From: Nonomuraea turcica
GTDB lineage: Bacteria > Actinomycetota > Actinomycetes > Streptosporangiales > Streptosporangiaceae
DNA: 64,000 nucleotides
Direction: 5' to 3'
Assembly: GCF_030718205.1 (NCBI RefSeq)
Contig: NZ_JAUZQF010000011.1
Span: 248,001-312,000, forward strand
Shown: in pieces, positions 17,078 through 25,559 of the stretch
Layout: each line of letters opens with the position of its first letter
How positions within the stretch are numbered: position 1 is the stretch's first letter
The notes under the pieces: model-generated
The model's input: only the letters and a program-made list of their open reading frames with translations
Database searches by the model: none
What the model was told of the DNA's origin: nothing
Position numbers and translations under genes: made by a program

Positions 17078-18025
17078 CTAGATCTTGCCGACGCCCACCC
17101 CGGCCTGGACCTTCGCGGGGACGGTCGCCGGGTCGTCGAGCGTGTAGGAGTAGTAGGTGCCGGGCTCGACGACGCTGCCCGCCGTCTCCGGTGCGCCCGA
17201 GTTGACGTAGACATTGCGCCGTTCGACCACCCGGCCCGGATCGCTCTCCGCGTAACCGACGTGGATCGGGTGGGCGACGTTCTCGAAGTAGTTGCCCTCC
17301 ACCAGCACGCCGGCGTTCTGCGTGGAGGCGATGCCGTACAGGGAGTTGTTCCTGTAGTAGTTGTTGAACACGTGGACCGGCTCGCCGAAGCGGGCGCGCG
17401 GGTGGCGCTGGTCGGTGCCGTCGAAGAAGTTGTGGTGGTAGGTGACCCGCAGCTTGCCGATGTCGGCCGTGTAGGTGTCGGAGTGGCCGAGCAACATCGC
17501 CTTGCTGTGGTGGTGGAACTTGTTCCAGGAGACGGTGACGTAGTCCGACTCCCGTTTGATGTCCAGCAGGCCGTCGTAGCCGGCAGACAGGTCGTTGTGG
17601 TCGATCCACACGTGGTGGGCCTTGTTGGTGACGCTGATGGAGTCGTCCTCGGCGTTGGTGAACCTGATGTTGCGAATGATCACGTTGTTGCCGGGGCGGG
17701 TCGTGGAGCCGAGTTGGAGACCGCCGCCGGTGATCTCGGCGGTCGCGCCGACGCCGATGATGCTCTTGTTGGCGACCACCGTGACCATGTCGCTGATCTG
17801 GATACGGCCCTGGATGCGGAGAATGTACGCCCCCGCCCGGCCGGCGTAGTCCTGCAGTTGGGCGCCCGTGGTGATGGTGACCTCGGTGCCGCCGGCGCCG
17901 CCGGTGGTGCCGTTCTGGCCGAGGGCGTTCACGGAGGCGAATCCGATCGGGCCGTCCGCGGCGCTCGCCGGCGCCGGGAAGAGGGCGATGAGCAGCGCGG
18001 CGGCCGCGGCGAATCGGAACAGCAT
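17078..18025 (-). CDS. Secreted pectate lyase, PL1 family (short form)
   Basis: This 315-residue enzyme has a signal peptide (AAAALLIALFPAPASA) and a right-handed parallel beta-helix lyase domain. Family motifs are clear: GFASVNALGQNGTTGG, VWIDHNDLS, DIKRESDYVTVSWN (Ca2+-binding acidic side) and the conserved RHPRARFGEPVHVFNNYY with catalytic Arg. It should cleave polygalacturonate by beta-elimination outside the cell. A GAGGAGG site precedes the ATG, and the larger paralogue ends only 10 bases upstream, so they form one operon. Confidence 0.93.
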   Translation of the reverse strand: MLFRFAAAAALLIALFPAPASAADGPIGFASVNALGQNGTTGGAGGTEVTITTGAQLQDYAGRAGAYILRIQGRIQISDMVTVVANKSIIGVGATAEITGGGLQLGSTTRPGNNVIIRNIRFTNAEDDSISVTNKAHHVWIDHNDLSAGYDGLLDIKRESDYVTVSWNKFHHHSKAMLLGHSDTYTADIGKLRVTYHHNFFDGTDQRHPRARFGEPVHVFNNYYRNNSLYGIASTQNAGVLVEGNYFENVAHPIHVGYAESDPGRVVERRNVYVNSGAPETAGSVVEPGTYYSYTLDDPATVPAKVQAGVGVGKI

Positions 18026-18035
18026 GGCGGCCTCC

Positions 18036-19622
18036 TCAGATCTTCCCGGTCCCGGAGCCGGCGGTGACCGCCGCCTTCACCGTGTTCGGATCGTCCAGGG
18101 TGTAGCTGTAGTAGGTGCTGGGCTCCTGCACGCTGCCGCTGCAGTCGGGCGTGCCGGACTCGTCGACGAAGACGTTGTTGCGCGCGACGCATCGACCGCC
18201 GGGGCCCGCGTACGAGTTGCTCACCGGCTCTTCGACCCGCTCGAAGTAGTTGCCCTCGACCAGGCAGCCGGCGTTGGCCTGGCAGGCCACTCCGACGTCG
18301 GTGTTGTAGACGTAGTAGTTGTTGAACACGTGCACCGGCTCCCCGAACCGCACCCGCGGGTTACGTTGCGGCGTCCGGTCGAACCAGTTGTGGTGATAGG
18401 TGACCTTCAACCGGCCCACGTCCTGTGCGTCGTTGTCGTCGTCGTGGCCGAGCAGCATGGTCTTGGTGTGGTCGTGCACGTGGTTCCACGAGACGGTGAC
18501 GTACGACGAACCGCGCTTGATGTCGACCAGCCCGTCGTAGCCGGCGGCCAGGTCGTTGTGGTCGATCCAGATGTGATGGCTGAACATCTGGACATTGATC
18601 GAGTCGTCGGTGGCGTTCCTGAAGACCAGGTTGCGGACGATGACGTTGTGGACGGCGTCGGCGGGCGGCGAGGTGATCGAGTCGTCCGCGGGGAGGCCGA
18701 TGTTGAACCCGCCCCCGGTGATGCCGGACGCGGCGCCTACGCCGACGATCGTCTTGTCGGAGGCGACGTTGTGCATGCCGGCCGGCACTGTGATCATCCC
18801 GCGGACACAGATGTTCAGCGGCCCGCTCTGGCCGATCGCGCTGATCAGCTCGCCGGCCGTATCCACCTCGACCGTGGGGCCGCCCGCGCCGCCCGTGGTG
18901 CCGTTCTGGCCCCAGGCGTTGACGGCGGCGAACCCGGTGGGCGTGCCGGAGGTGTCGCACGTGCCGGGCGGCGGCAACGTCGGGGTGGTCGGCGGGTCGG
19001 TCGGGCCGCCGATGTCCGTCACCAGCACGTCGTCGAACGAGGCACTGGCGTAGTAGCCGGCCAGGCCCGCCCGTCCCGAGCCGATCGAGGCGTCCGTCGC
19101 CGTGGCGACCTGCACGTTGTTCACGAAGCCGCGTAACGTCGTGCCGAACGCCTCGAGGCGGAGGGTGTACCAGTCGCCGGCGGACACCGCGGCCGTGGCC
19201 AGCGTGATCGGCGCGCCACCGGTCCGCTTGCCCAAGACCACCGTGCCGGCGTTGCTCAGGCCGAGGAAGTAGTAGGTGCTGGTGCTCTGCGCCCTGGCCA
19301 GCACCGCGACGTGCCGGCCCGAGCCGTTGAACGCGATCGGCCTGACCCGCGCCTGCACCGCCTGGTCGCCCCATCCGGCGCCGGCCACCGCGCGGGCGTC
19401 CGCGCTGGTGCCGGACTGCCGGTACACCCTGGAGCCGTCGGTCACCACCGACCAGCTGCCGCCGGACCGCGACCAGCCCGTGGCGTCACCGTCCTCGAAG
19501 TCGTCGCCGAAGAGTGTGGCGGCGGACGCGCTGGGCACCCCCAGCAACACCGTTGCCGCCGCCGTCGCGGCGGCGACGCCCGCCGCGAGCGCGGCGAGCA
19601 CTGATCGTCTGCTTCTGCGCAC
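18036..19622 (-). CDS. Secreted pectate lyase, PL1 family, with N-terminal laminin-G-like module
   Basis: The GTG at 19622 is chosen because GGAGG lies 7 bases upstream. The N-terminus RRSRRSVLAALAAGVAAATA is a signal peptide with a possible twin-arginine motif. Residues about 40-200 form a concanavalin-like beta sandwich (FGDDFEDGDATGW, YYFLGLSNAGTVVLGK) that could bind polysaccharide. A Pro/Thr linker (PTDPPTTPTLPPPG) leads to a PL1 domain with IWIDHNDLAAGYDGLVDIKR and RNPRVRFGEPVHVFNNYY. It closely resembles the downstream short lyase, so the pair arose by duplication and one copy gained the accessory module. It carries extra Cys (CDTSG, NICVRG, VACQANAGC, GRCVARN). Confidence 0.92.
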   Translation of the reverse strand: MRRSRRSVLAALAAGVAAATAAATVLLGVPSASAATLFGDDFEDGDATGWSRSGGSWSVVTDGSRVYRQSGTSADARAVAGAGWGDQAVQARVRPIAFNGSGRHVAVLARAQSTSTYYFLGLSNAGTVVLGKRTGGAPITLATAAVSAGDWYTLRLEAFGTTLRGFVNNVQVATATDASIGSGRAGLAGYYASASFDDVLVTDIGGPTDPPTTPTLPPPGTCDTSGTPTGFAAVNAWGQNGTTGGAGGPTVEVDTAGELISAIGQSGPLNICVRGMITVPAGMHNVASDKTIVGVGAASGITGGGFNIGLPADDSITSPPADAVHNVIVRNLVFRNATDDSINVQMFSHHIWIDHNDLAAGYDGLVDIKRGSSYVTVSWNHVHDHTKTMLLGHDDDNDAQDVGRLKVTYHHNWFDRTPQRNPRVRFGEPVHVFNNYYVYNTDVGVACQANAGCLVEGNYFERVEEPVSNSYAGPGGRCVARNNVFVDESGTPDCSGSVQEPSTYYSYTLDDPNTVKAAVTAGSGTGKI

Positions 19623-19826
19623 CGTGGAGCCTCCGGTTGTGAAGGCGACCGGGCGCACTCGACCCTCGCGAGGGGTGTACGCGCCCGATCGCAGTGGCGA
19701 ACCGGAACCCGTCGTGGCATGAACGGGTCCCTCACTGGATGTGGTGTTGCGCGTAAACTCGCGAGCTTCACACCTTTATGCAGCCGATTGTTAAGACAGT
19801 CAATGCGTAGGCTGTGCAGTTTTGTT

Positions 19827-19838
19827 GCAATCGTTTGC
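19827..19838. promoter_or_regulatory. LacI-type operator candidate
   Basis: GCAATCGTTTGC is a CG-centred near-palindrome of the CAANCGNTTG type bound by many LacI-family repressors. It lies inside a longer GTTGCA...TGCAAC inverted repeat. It sits in the gap between the pectate lyase operon and the divergent transporter gene, about 205 bases upstream of the lyase start. Confidence 0.5.
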
Positions 19839-19883
19839 TGCAACTGAAGTGCGGCGTCCATGGGCTTGAAGCCAGAGATCGTG

Positions 19884-19893
19884 CAAGCGATTG
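19884..19893. promoter_or_regulatory. Second LacI-type operator candidate
   Basis: CAAGCGATTG is another CG-centred CAANCGNTTG site, 57 bases from the first in the same divergent promoter region. Two such sites in one gap make shared control of the lyases and the transporter plausible. Confidence 0.4.
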
Positions 19894-19926
19894 TCGAGAC
19901 TGGAACGCGACGCTGCTTGATAGGTT

Positions 19927-21270
19927 ATGGCGGCAGGTGGGCCGAAAGTCCGAATCGGCGGTCCGCGCGCTGATCCTGGAGACGCCTTGACGGTTACGGC
20001 CTGGGTGGCAGTGGCCGCCTTTCTCGCCGCGTACACGCTGATCGCCACCGAGAAGGTGCACCGGGTGGCGGCGGCGCTCGGCGGTGCCGGGATCATGTTG
20101 CTGATCCACGCCACCGACGCCGGCGCCGCGTTCTTCGACGAGGCCAGCGGGATCGACTGGAATGTGATCTTCCTGCTGCTCGGCATGATGATCATCGTCG
20201 GCGTGCTCAAGCAGACCGGCGTCTTCGAGTTCCTCGCCATCTGGGCGGCCAAACGGGCCAAGGGTAGGCCGTTCCGGCTCATGGCGCTGCTGATCGTGAT
20301 CACCGCGTCCGCGTCGGCGCTCCTGGACAACGTGACGACGGTGCTGCTGATCGCGCCGGTGACGTTCCTGGTGTGCGAGCGGCTCAGCCTGTCTGTGGCG
20401 CCGTTTCTCATCGCCGAGGCCATGGCGTCCAACATCGGCGGCGCCGCCACCCTGATCGGCGACCCACCGAACATCATCATCGCCAGCCGTGCCGGGCTGA
20501 CCTTCAACGACTTCCTCATCCACATGGCGCCGCTGATCATCGTGCTGGTCGCGGTGTTCGTCGGGTTGTGCCGGTGGTTGTTCAGGAAGTCGTTCACGTA
20601 CGACCCGGACTTGGCCGCGGAGATCATGTCGTTGAACGAGCGGGAGGCCATCGCCGACCGCCGGCTGCTCTGGCAGTCGCTGGCGGTGCTGACGCTGGTG
20701 ATGGCGGCGTTCGTGCTGCATCCGGTGCTGCACTACGAGCCGTCGGTCGTGGCGCTGCTCGGTGCCGGGGCACTGGTGGCGGCGACCAAGGTGACGACCG
20801 AGCAGGCCATCCGCGAGGTCGAGTGGCCGACCCTGGTGTTCTTCGCGGGGCTGTTCGTGATGGTCGGAGCGCTGGTGGAGACCGGAGTGATCCGGCAGAT
20901 CTCGCAGGCGGCGGCGCAGGCCACCCAGGGTCAGCTGGCGCTCACGACCATGCTGCTGCTCTGGGCCTCCACCGGGCTGTCGGCGGTCATCGACAACATC
21001 CCGTACGTCGCCACCATGAGCCCCATCGTCGCCGACCTGGCCCAGGCGAACGACGGGGCCCAGGTGTTCTGGTGGGCCCTGGCCATCGGCGCCGACCTGG
21101 GCGGCAACGCCACGGCCGTCGGCGCGGCGGCCAACGTGGTGATCCTCGGCATCGCCGCCCGCAACGGCACCCCGATCAGCTTCTGGCAGTTCACCAAATA
21201 CGGGATCGTGGTGACGTTCGTGACCGTCGCGCTGTCGACGCCGTACCTGTGGCTGCGTTACCTCACCTGA
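19927..21270 (+). CDS. ArsB/NhaD-family (SLC13-like) membrane transporter
   Basis: This polytopic protein has about 11 membrane helices and two inverted halves. Signature stretches are DNVTTVLLIAPVTFL, EAMASNIGGAATLIGDPPNI and, in the second half, SAVIDNIPYVATM with GADLGGNATAVGAAANV. These define the ion-transporter superfamily that includes NhaD, ArsB and citrate carriers. The ion or acid moved is not determined. Translation may really start at the TTG at 19987, which has GGAGA upstream. The ATG at 19927 has no good site. It is divergent from the pectate lyases and convergent with the next gene (8-bp overlap of ends). Confidence 0.85.
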   Translation: MAAGGPKVRIGGPRADPGDALTVTAWVAVAAFLAAYTLIATEKVHRVAAALGGAGIMLLIHATDAGAAFFDEASGIDWNVIFLLLGMMIIVGVLKQTGVFEFLAIWAAKRAKGRPFRLMALLIVITASASALLDNVTTVLLIAPVTFLVCERLSLSVAPFLIAEAMASNIGGAATLIGDPPNIIIASRAGLTFNDFLIHMAPLIIVLVAVFVGLCRWLFRKSFTYDPDLAAEIMSLNEREAIADRRLLWQSLAVLTLVMAAFVLHPVLHYEPSVVALLGAGALVAATKVTTEQAIREVEWPTLVFFAGLFVMVGALVETGVIRQISQAAAQATQGQLALTTMLLLWASTGLSAVIDNIPYVATMSPIVADLAQANDGAQVFWWALAIGADLGGNATAVGAAANVVILGIAARNGTPISFWQFTKYGIVVTFVTVALSTPYLWLRYLT

Positions 21271-21712
21271 GCGGCAACGGCCCCTCCGGCCCCTGGCGCG
21301 GGCCGAAGATGCGGCGTTCGCTCTCGTCGATGGGCACGTCGTTGATGCTCGCCTCCCTGCGCCGCATCAGCCCGGACTCGTCGAACTCCCACTGCTCGTT
21401 GCCGTAGCTGCGCCACCACTGCCCGGAGGCGTCGCGGGACTCGTACTGGAAGCGGACCGCGATGCGATCGCCCAGCACCGCCCACAGCTCCTTACGCAGC
21501 GCGTAGTCCAGCTCCCTGTCCCATTTGCGGCGCAGGAACTCCCTGATCTCGTCGCGGCCCTTGAGGAACTCGCCGCGGTTGCGCCAGACGGAGTCCTCTG
21601 TGTACGCCAGCGCGACGCGGTCCGGGTCCCGGGTGTTCCAGGCGTCCTCGGCGGCCTGGACTTTGATGCGGGCGGTCTCCTCGGTGAACGGTGGGACGGG
21701 TGGGCGGGTCAT
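21263..21712 (-). CDS. DUF1348 / NTF2-like family protein
   Basis: The start at 21712 follows AGGAGG. The product of about 149 residues has KVQAAEDAWNTRDPDRVALAYTEDSVWRNRGEFLKGRDEI and RKELWAVLGDRIAVRFQYESRDASGQWWRSYGNEQWEF. This is the DUF1348 branch of NTF2-like proteins, sometimes linked to flavin or redox enzymes but of unproven role. It is divergent from a TetR gene with two palindromes between them, so it is the probable target of that repressor. Confidence 0.87.
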   Translation of the reverse strand: MTRPPVPPFTEETARIKVQAAEDAWNTRDPDRVALAYTEDSVWRNRGEFLKGRDEIREFLRRKWDRELDYALRKELWAVLGDRIAVRFQYESRDASGQWWRSYGNEQWEFDESGLMRRREASINDVPIDESERRIFGPRQGPEGPLPLR

Positions 21713-21722
21713 GGAACCTCCT

Positions 21723-21740
21723 GGAGAACGTACGTTCTCC
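21723..21740. promoter_or_regulatory. Perfect palindrome, TetR operator candidate
   Basis: GGAGAACGTACGTTCTCC is an 18-bp perfect palindrome 10 bases upstream of the DUF1348 start codon. It overlaps the expected ribosome-binding and promoter region of that gene. Confidence 0.75.
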
Positions 21741-21749
21741 GGTAGCCTA

Positions 21750-21765
21750 GAGAACGACCGTTCTC
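21750..21765. promoter_or_regulatory. Second TetR operator copy
   Basis: GAGAACGACCGTTCTC repeats the half-sites of the neighbouring palindrome with two unmatched central bases. It lies 17 bases upstream of the TetR start codon. Paired sites suggest cooperative binding and autoregulation. Confidence 0.7.
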
Positions 21766-21782
21766 CAGGCAAGTGAGGTGGC

Positions 21783-22337
21783 ATGGAACACGCGGAGCGG
21801 GTTCTCGTCGCGGCGGGCGAGCTGTTCTACCGGCGCGGCCTGCAGGCGGTGGGCATGGACGACGTGCGCGCGGTGTCCGGGGTGTCGCTCAAGCGGCTCT
21901 ACCAGAGTTTTCCGTCCAAGGAGGCGCTGGTCGTGGCGTATCTGGAGCGGCGGGACGAACGGTGGATATCCTCGCTGACCGCCTACGTCGAGGAGCGGCA
22001 GAACGCGATCTCCGCCGTGTTCGAGTGGCTGGAGCGCTGGTTCGGCGAGGACGACTTCCGCGGGTGCGGGTTCGTCAATGCCTACGGGGAGCTGGGCGCC
22101 TCGTCGGAGCCCGTGCGCAAGGTGGTGTGGCGGCACAAGCAGCGGCTGCGTGACTACCTGCGCGGGCTGGCCGCCGAGGCGGGGGCGGTGGACCCGGACC
22201 TGCTCGCCGAGCAGCTGCTCGTGCTGGTCGACGGGGCCACCGTCACCGCGATGGTGAATCCGCCAGGCGCGGCGACGGCGGCACGGGCAGCCGGCCAGGC
22301 CGCCGCCGCGGCTATCACAGCAGCTTGTCGAGAGTGA
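21783..22337 (+). CDS. TetR/AcrR family repressor
   Basis: This 184-residue protein has an N-terminal helix-turn-helix (ERVLVAAGELFYRRGLQAVG, then VRAVSGVSLKRLYQSFPSKEALVVAYL) and a helical ligand domain with a single notable Cys (RGCGFVNAYGELG). It should bind the two palindromes just upstream and repress itself and the divergent DUF1348 gene. The inducer is unknown. Its 3' end overlaps the end of the molybdoenzyme gene by 23 bases, convergent. Confidence 0.9.
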   Translation: MEHAERVLVAAGELFYRRGLQAVGMDDVRAVSGVSLKRLYQSFPSKEALVVAYLERRDERWISSLTAYVEERQNAISAVFEWLERWFGEDDFRGCGFVNAYGELGASSEPVRKVVWRHKQRLRDYLRGLAAEAGAVDPDLLAEQLLVLVDGATVTAMVNPPGAATAARAAGQAAAAAITAACRE

Positions 22338-24573
22338 TGGGCAGGTCGACGATCCGCTTGCCGGTGGCGTGACGCACGGCGTTCGCGACGGCCGCGCCGA
22401 CCCCTGTGATGCCGACCTCGCCCACCCCGACCAATCCGAGCGGCATGGTCGGGTCAGGCTCGTCCAGCCAGTGCACGTCGATGCGGGGGATGTCGGCGTG
22501 CACGGGCACGTGGTATTCGCCCAGGCTCGCGTTCACGATCCGTCCGGTGCGCGGGTCGATCAGTGTCTCCTCCGACAGCGCCAGGCCGATGCCCATCACG
22601 ATGCCGCCGCGAAGCTGGCTGGCCACCAGCTTGGCGTTGATCACCCTGCCGACGTCGAACACGCCGAGCCACCGCGACACCCGCACCTCACCGGTGTCCC
22701 GGTCCACCCGCACTTCGCAGAACTGCGCCCCGCACGCCGCCTTCACCCAGCGCCTCATGTCGCGAAGCGCCCCCACCATGCCGAGCGCGCCTGGCTTGAT
22801 CGCGGCGTCCAGGTGATCGCGGCCCGCTCGGGTCAGGATGGCCGCGTACGTCTCGCCGCTCACCCCGTGGAAGAGGCCGCCGTCGCGGGCCTCCAGGTCG
22901 GGCAGCCGCCGGCCGCGCAACGGCGAGTCCGGGGCCCGGCGTGCCAGCGCCAGCGCGGACTCCTTGAGCTTGCGGCAGGCGGCCAGCACGCTCGACGCCA
23001 CGCTCGCGGTCTGTATCGAGCCGCCCGCCATGGCGCCCAGCGGCAGCTCGGAGTCGCCCGACTCGACGCGTACGGCCTCCAGCGGCACGCCCAGCTCATC
23101 GGCGGCGATCTGCGCCTGCACCGTGGCGGCGCCCACCCCGATCTCGGCCATGGCGCAGCGCACCACGACCCCGCCGTCCGCGGACAGCCGCACGGCGGCG
23201 CTCACCGGCAGGTGCATCGCGGGGTGGTACGCGGTCGCGACGCCCATGCCGACGAGCCACCGCCCGTCCCGCATGGCGCCGGGCCGCGGGTCCCGCTCGT
23301 TCCAGCCGAACCGCTCGACCCCCAGCGCGTACGCCTCCCGCAGGAATCGCCGGGCGAACCGCTTGCCGTCCACCGGGTTGCGCTCGGGCTCGTTGCGCAT
23401 GCGCAGCTCGATCGGGTCCATACCGAGCTCCCAGGCCAGCTCGTCCATGGCCGACTCCACGGCGAAGGTGCCGATGGACTCGCCCGGCGCCCGCATGGGG
23501 ATGTTGGGGAGCAGGTCGAGCTGCACGAGGTGCTGGCGCAGGTGAATGTTGGGGGCGGCGTAGAGGTGCCGGGAGGCCGAGGTGATCTGCTCCTGCCAGC
23601 CTCCGACCCTTCCCGTCCTGGCCACACTGGTGTGGATCAGGGCGGTGAGCGTGCCGTCCTTGTCGGCGCCCAGCGCGACCCGCTGCGTGCTGGCGGTACG
23701 GCCGCCGACCGTGTGGTAGACGCCCGCCCGCGTGAGCGCCAGCCGCACCGGCCGGCCGGTCGCCCGCGCGGCCAGCACGGCGAGCAGCGTGCCCGCCCAG
23801 ATCGGACCCTTGCCGCCGAATCCGCCGCCCACGAACGGCGCCAGCACCCGGATGTTCCGCTCCGGCACGCCGAACCGCAGCGCGAGCTGCTTGCGCACCC
23901 ACGGGATGCCCTGCGTGGCCTCGTGCACGGTCAGGTGGTCGCCGTTCCAGGCGGCGGTGGTGGCGTGTGGCTCGATGGCGTTGTGGTTGTGCGGCGGCGT
24001 GGTGAACCGCAGGTCCACCGACACCGGCGCGGCCTCCAGCGCGGCCTTCGCGTCGCCCTTGTCGGCCTCGCTCTCCAACAGCATGCTGCGCTTCTGCGGG
24101 GTGGCGTTCGGCTCCTCGGCCGAGAAGTCCACCACGGCCGGCAGCTCCTCGTACGCGGGCCGCACCAGGGACGCCGCGTGCCGCGCGGCCTCGTGCGTCT
24201 CGGCGACCACGACGGCCACCGGCTGGCCGTTCCAGTGCACCTCGTCGGTGGCCAGGTAGTTGACCGACGTCCCGGAGGCCATCGCACCCAGAGGGTCCAG
24301 GAGGCTGACCTTGAAGGGCTTCATGGCGGGGCCGTTCTCGTGGGTGAGCACCTCGATCACGCCGGGTACGGCGCGGGCGGCCGCGGTCTCGATGGCGGTG
24401 ATGCGGCCCCGGGCGATCGTCGCGTGGACCAGCGCGGCGTAGGCGAGGTCCGGGTAGTGGTGCTCGGCCGCGTAGCGGGCCTCGCCGGTGGCCTTGGCCC
24501 GGCCGTCGAGCCGGTCGATCGGCCGGCCGACGTATTTCGTGCCGGTCGCGCGCTCGATCTCGGTCGTGGTCAT
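22315..24573 (-). CDS. Molybdopterin-binding subunit of aldehyde/xanthine oxidoreductase (PaoC/YagR-like)
   Basis: This 752-residue catalytic subunit belongs to the xanthine oxidase family. It has the N-terminal GRPIDRLDGRAKATGEARY domain, the cofactor-loop motif VGGGFGGKG and a C-terminal GVGEVGITGVGAAVANAV with the active-site Glu. The start at 24573 is preceded by GGAGGGG and overlaps the FAD-subunit stop by 4 bp. The partner FAD subunit has the extra iron-sulfur Cys motif of E. coli PaoB, so this trimer is most like the PaoABC aldehyde oxidoreductase. No Tat signal is seen, so it is probably cytoplasmic. No XdhC/MocA-like maturation gene lies in the window. Confidence 0.9.
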   Translation of the reverse strand: MTTTEIERATGTKYVGRPIDRLDGRAKATGEARYAAEHHYPDLAYAALVHATIARGRITAIETAAARAVPGVIEVLTHENGPAMKPFKVSLLDPLGAMASGTSVNYLATDEVHWNGQPVAVVVAETHEAARHAASLVRPAYEELPAVVDFSAEEPNATPQKRSMLLESEADKGDAKAALEAAPVSVDLRFTTPPHNHNAIEPHATTAAWNGDHLTVHEATQGIPWVRKQLALRFGVPERNIRVLAPFVGGGFGGKGPIWAGTLLAVLAARATGRPVRLALTRAGVYHTVGGRTASTQRVALGADKDGTLTALIHTSVARTGRVGGWQEQITSASRHLYAAPNIHLRQHLVQLDLLPNIPMRAPGESIGTFAVESAMDELAWELGMDPIELRMRNEPERNPVDGKRFARRFLREAYALGVERFGWNERDPRPGAMRDGRWLVGMGVATAYHPAMHLPVSAAVRLSADGGVVVRCAMAEIGVGAATVQAQIAADELGVPLEAVRVESGDSELPLGAMAGGSIQTASVASSVLAACRKLKESALALARRAPDSPLRGRRLPDLEARDGGLFHGVSGETYAAILTRAGRDHLDAAIKPGALGMVGALRDMRRWVKAACGAQFCEVRVDRDTGEVRVSRWLGVFDVGRVINAKLVASQLRGGIVMGIGLALSEETLIDPRTGRIVNASLGEYHVPVHADIPRIDVHWLDEPDPTMPLGLVGVGEVGITGVGAAVANAVRHATGKRIVDLPITLDKLL

Positions 24574-25559
24574 GCCGCTTCCCCTCCGTTGGTCAGCTCG
24601 CGCAGTGTGGCCGTGATCGTGGCGCGGGCCAGGCCGCTCTTGAACGCGTTGCCCGGCTGCGGGGTCGCGGCCGCGAGCTCGGCGTCGGCCGCACGGCGGA
24701 ACGCCTCCTCGGTCGCCGGGCCGCCGAGCAGCGCCTGCTCGGCCTCGCGCGCCCGCCACGGCTTGGGGGCGACGCCGCCCAGTGCCAGACGGACGTCCGT
24801 GATCGTCCCGTCCCGCACCTCCATCGCCGCGGCCACGGAGACCAGCGCGAACGCGTACGACGCCCGGTCGCGGACCTTGCGGTAGCGGGAAGGGGCGGCG
24901 ATCGGCGGCACCTCAACGGCCGTGATCAGCTCGTCGGCCGCGAGCGCGGTCTCGACCTGCGGCGTGTCGCCGGGCAGCAGGTGGAAGTCCGCCAGCGGGA
25001 TCCGGCGCGTGCCGCGCACGCTCCGGGCCTCGACGACGGCGTCCAGGGCGAGCAGGGCCACGGACATGTCCGACGGATGCGTGGCGATGCAACTGTCACT
25101 CACGCCCAGGATCGCGTGGGAGCGGTTGAACCCGCCGACCGCGTCACAGCCGGCGCCGGGCTCGCGCTTGTTGCAGGCCGAGGCCTGATCGTAGAAGTAC
25201 GGGCAGCGGGTGCGCTGCAGCAGGTTGCCGCCCACGGTCGCCATGTTGCGCAGCTGGGCCGAGGCGCCGGCCAGGATCGCCTGCGACAACACCGGAAAGC
25301 GGGTCCGGACCCGGCGGTCGGCGGCCAGAGTGCTGTTGCGGACCAGCGCGCCGATCCGCAGCCCGCCGCCGGGCAACTCGGCCACCTCGTCGAGCGGCAG
25401 CCCGGTGACGTCCACGACGGTGAGAGGCCGCTCGATGCCCTCGCGCATGAGGTCGACCAGGTTGGTGCCGCCGCCGAGGAACTTGGCGCCGGAGTCGGCG
25501 GCCACCGCCTGCACGGCCGCGTCGATGTCGGGCGCCTTGACGTAGGCGAACGGTCTCAT
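24570..25559 (-). CDS. FAD-binding subunit with [4Fe-4S] motif (PaoB/YagS-like)
   Basis: This 329-residue protein has the PCMH-type FAD domain (AKFLGGGTNLVDLMREG, ATVGGNLLQRTRCPY). It has extra cysteines at RTRCPYFYD, ACNKREPGAGCDA and SDSCIATHPSD. In E. coli PaoB equivalent cysteines bind a [4Fe-4S] cluster absent from ordinary xanthine dehydrogenase medium subunits. It passes electrons between the Mo and 2Fe-2S subunits and FAD. The start at 25559 overlaps the upstream gene by 4 bp. Confidence 0.9.
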   Translation of the reverse strand: MRPFAYVKAPDIDAAVQAVAADSGAKFLGGGTNLVDLMREGIERPLTVVDVTGLPLDEVAELPGGGLRIGALVRNSTLAADRRVRTRFPVLSQAILAGASAQLRNMATVGGNLLQRTRCPYFYDQASACNKREPGAGCDAVGGFNRSHAILGVSDSCIATHPSDMSVALLALDAVVEARSVRGTRRIPLADFHLLPGDTPQVETALAADELITAVEVPPIAAPSRYRKVRDRASYAFALVSVAAAMEVRDGTITDVRLALGGVAPKPWRAREAEQALLGGPATEEAFRRAADAELAAATPQPGNAFKSGLARATITATLRELTNGGEAA

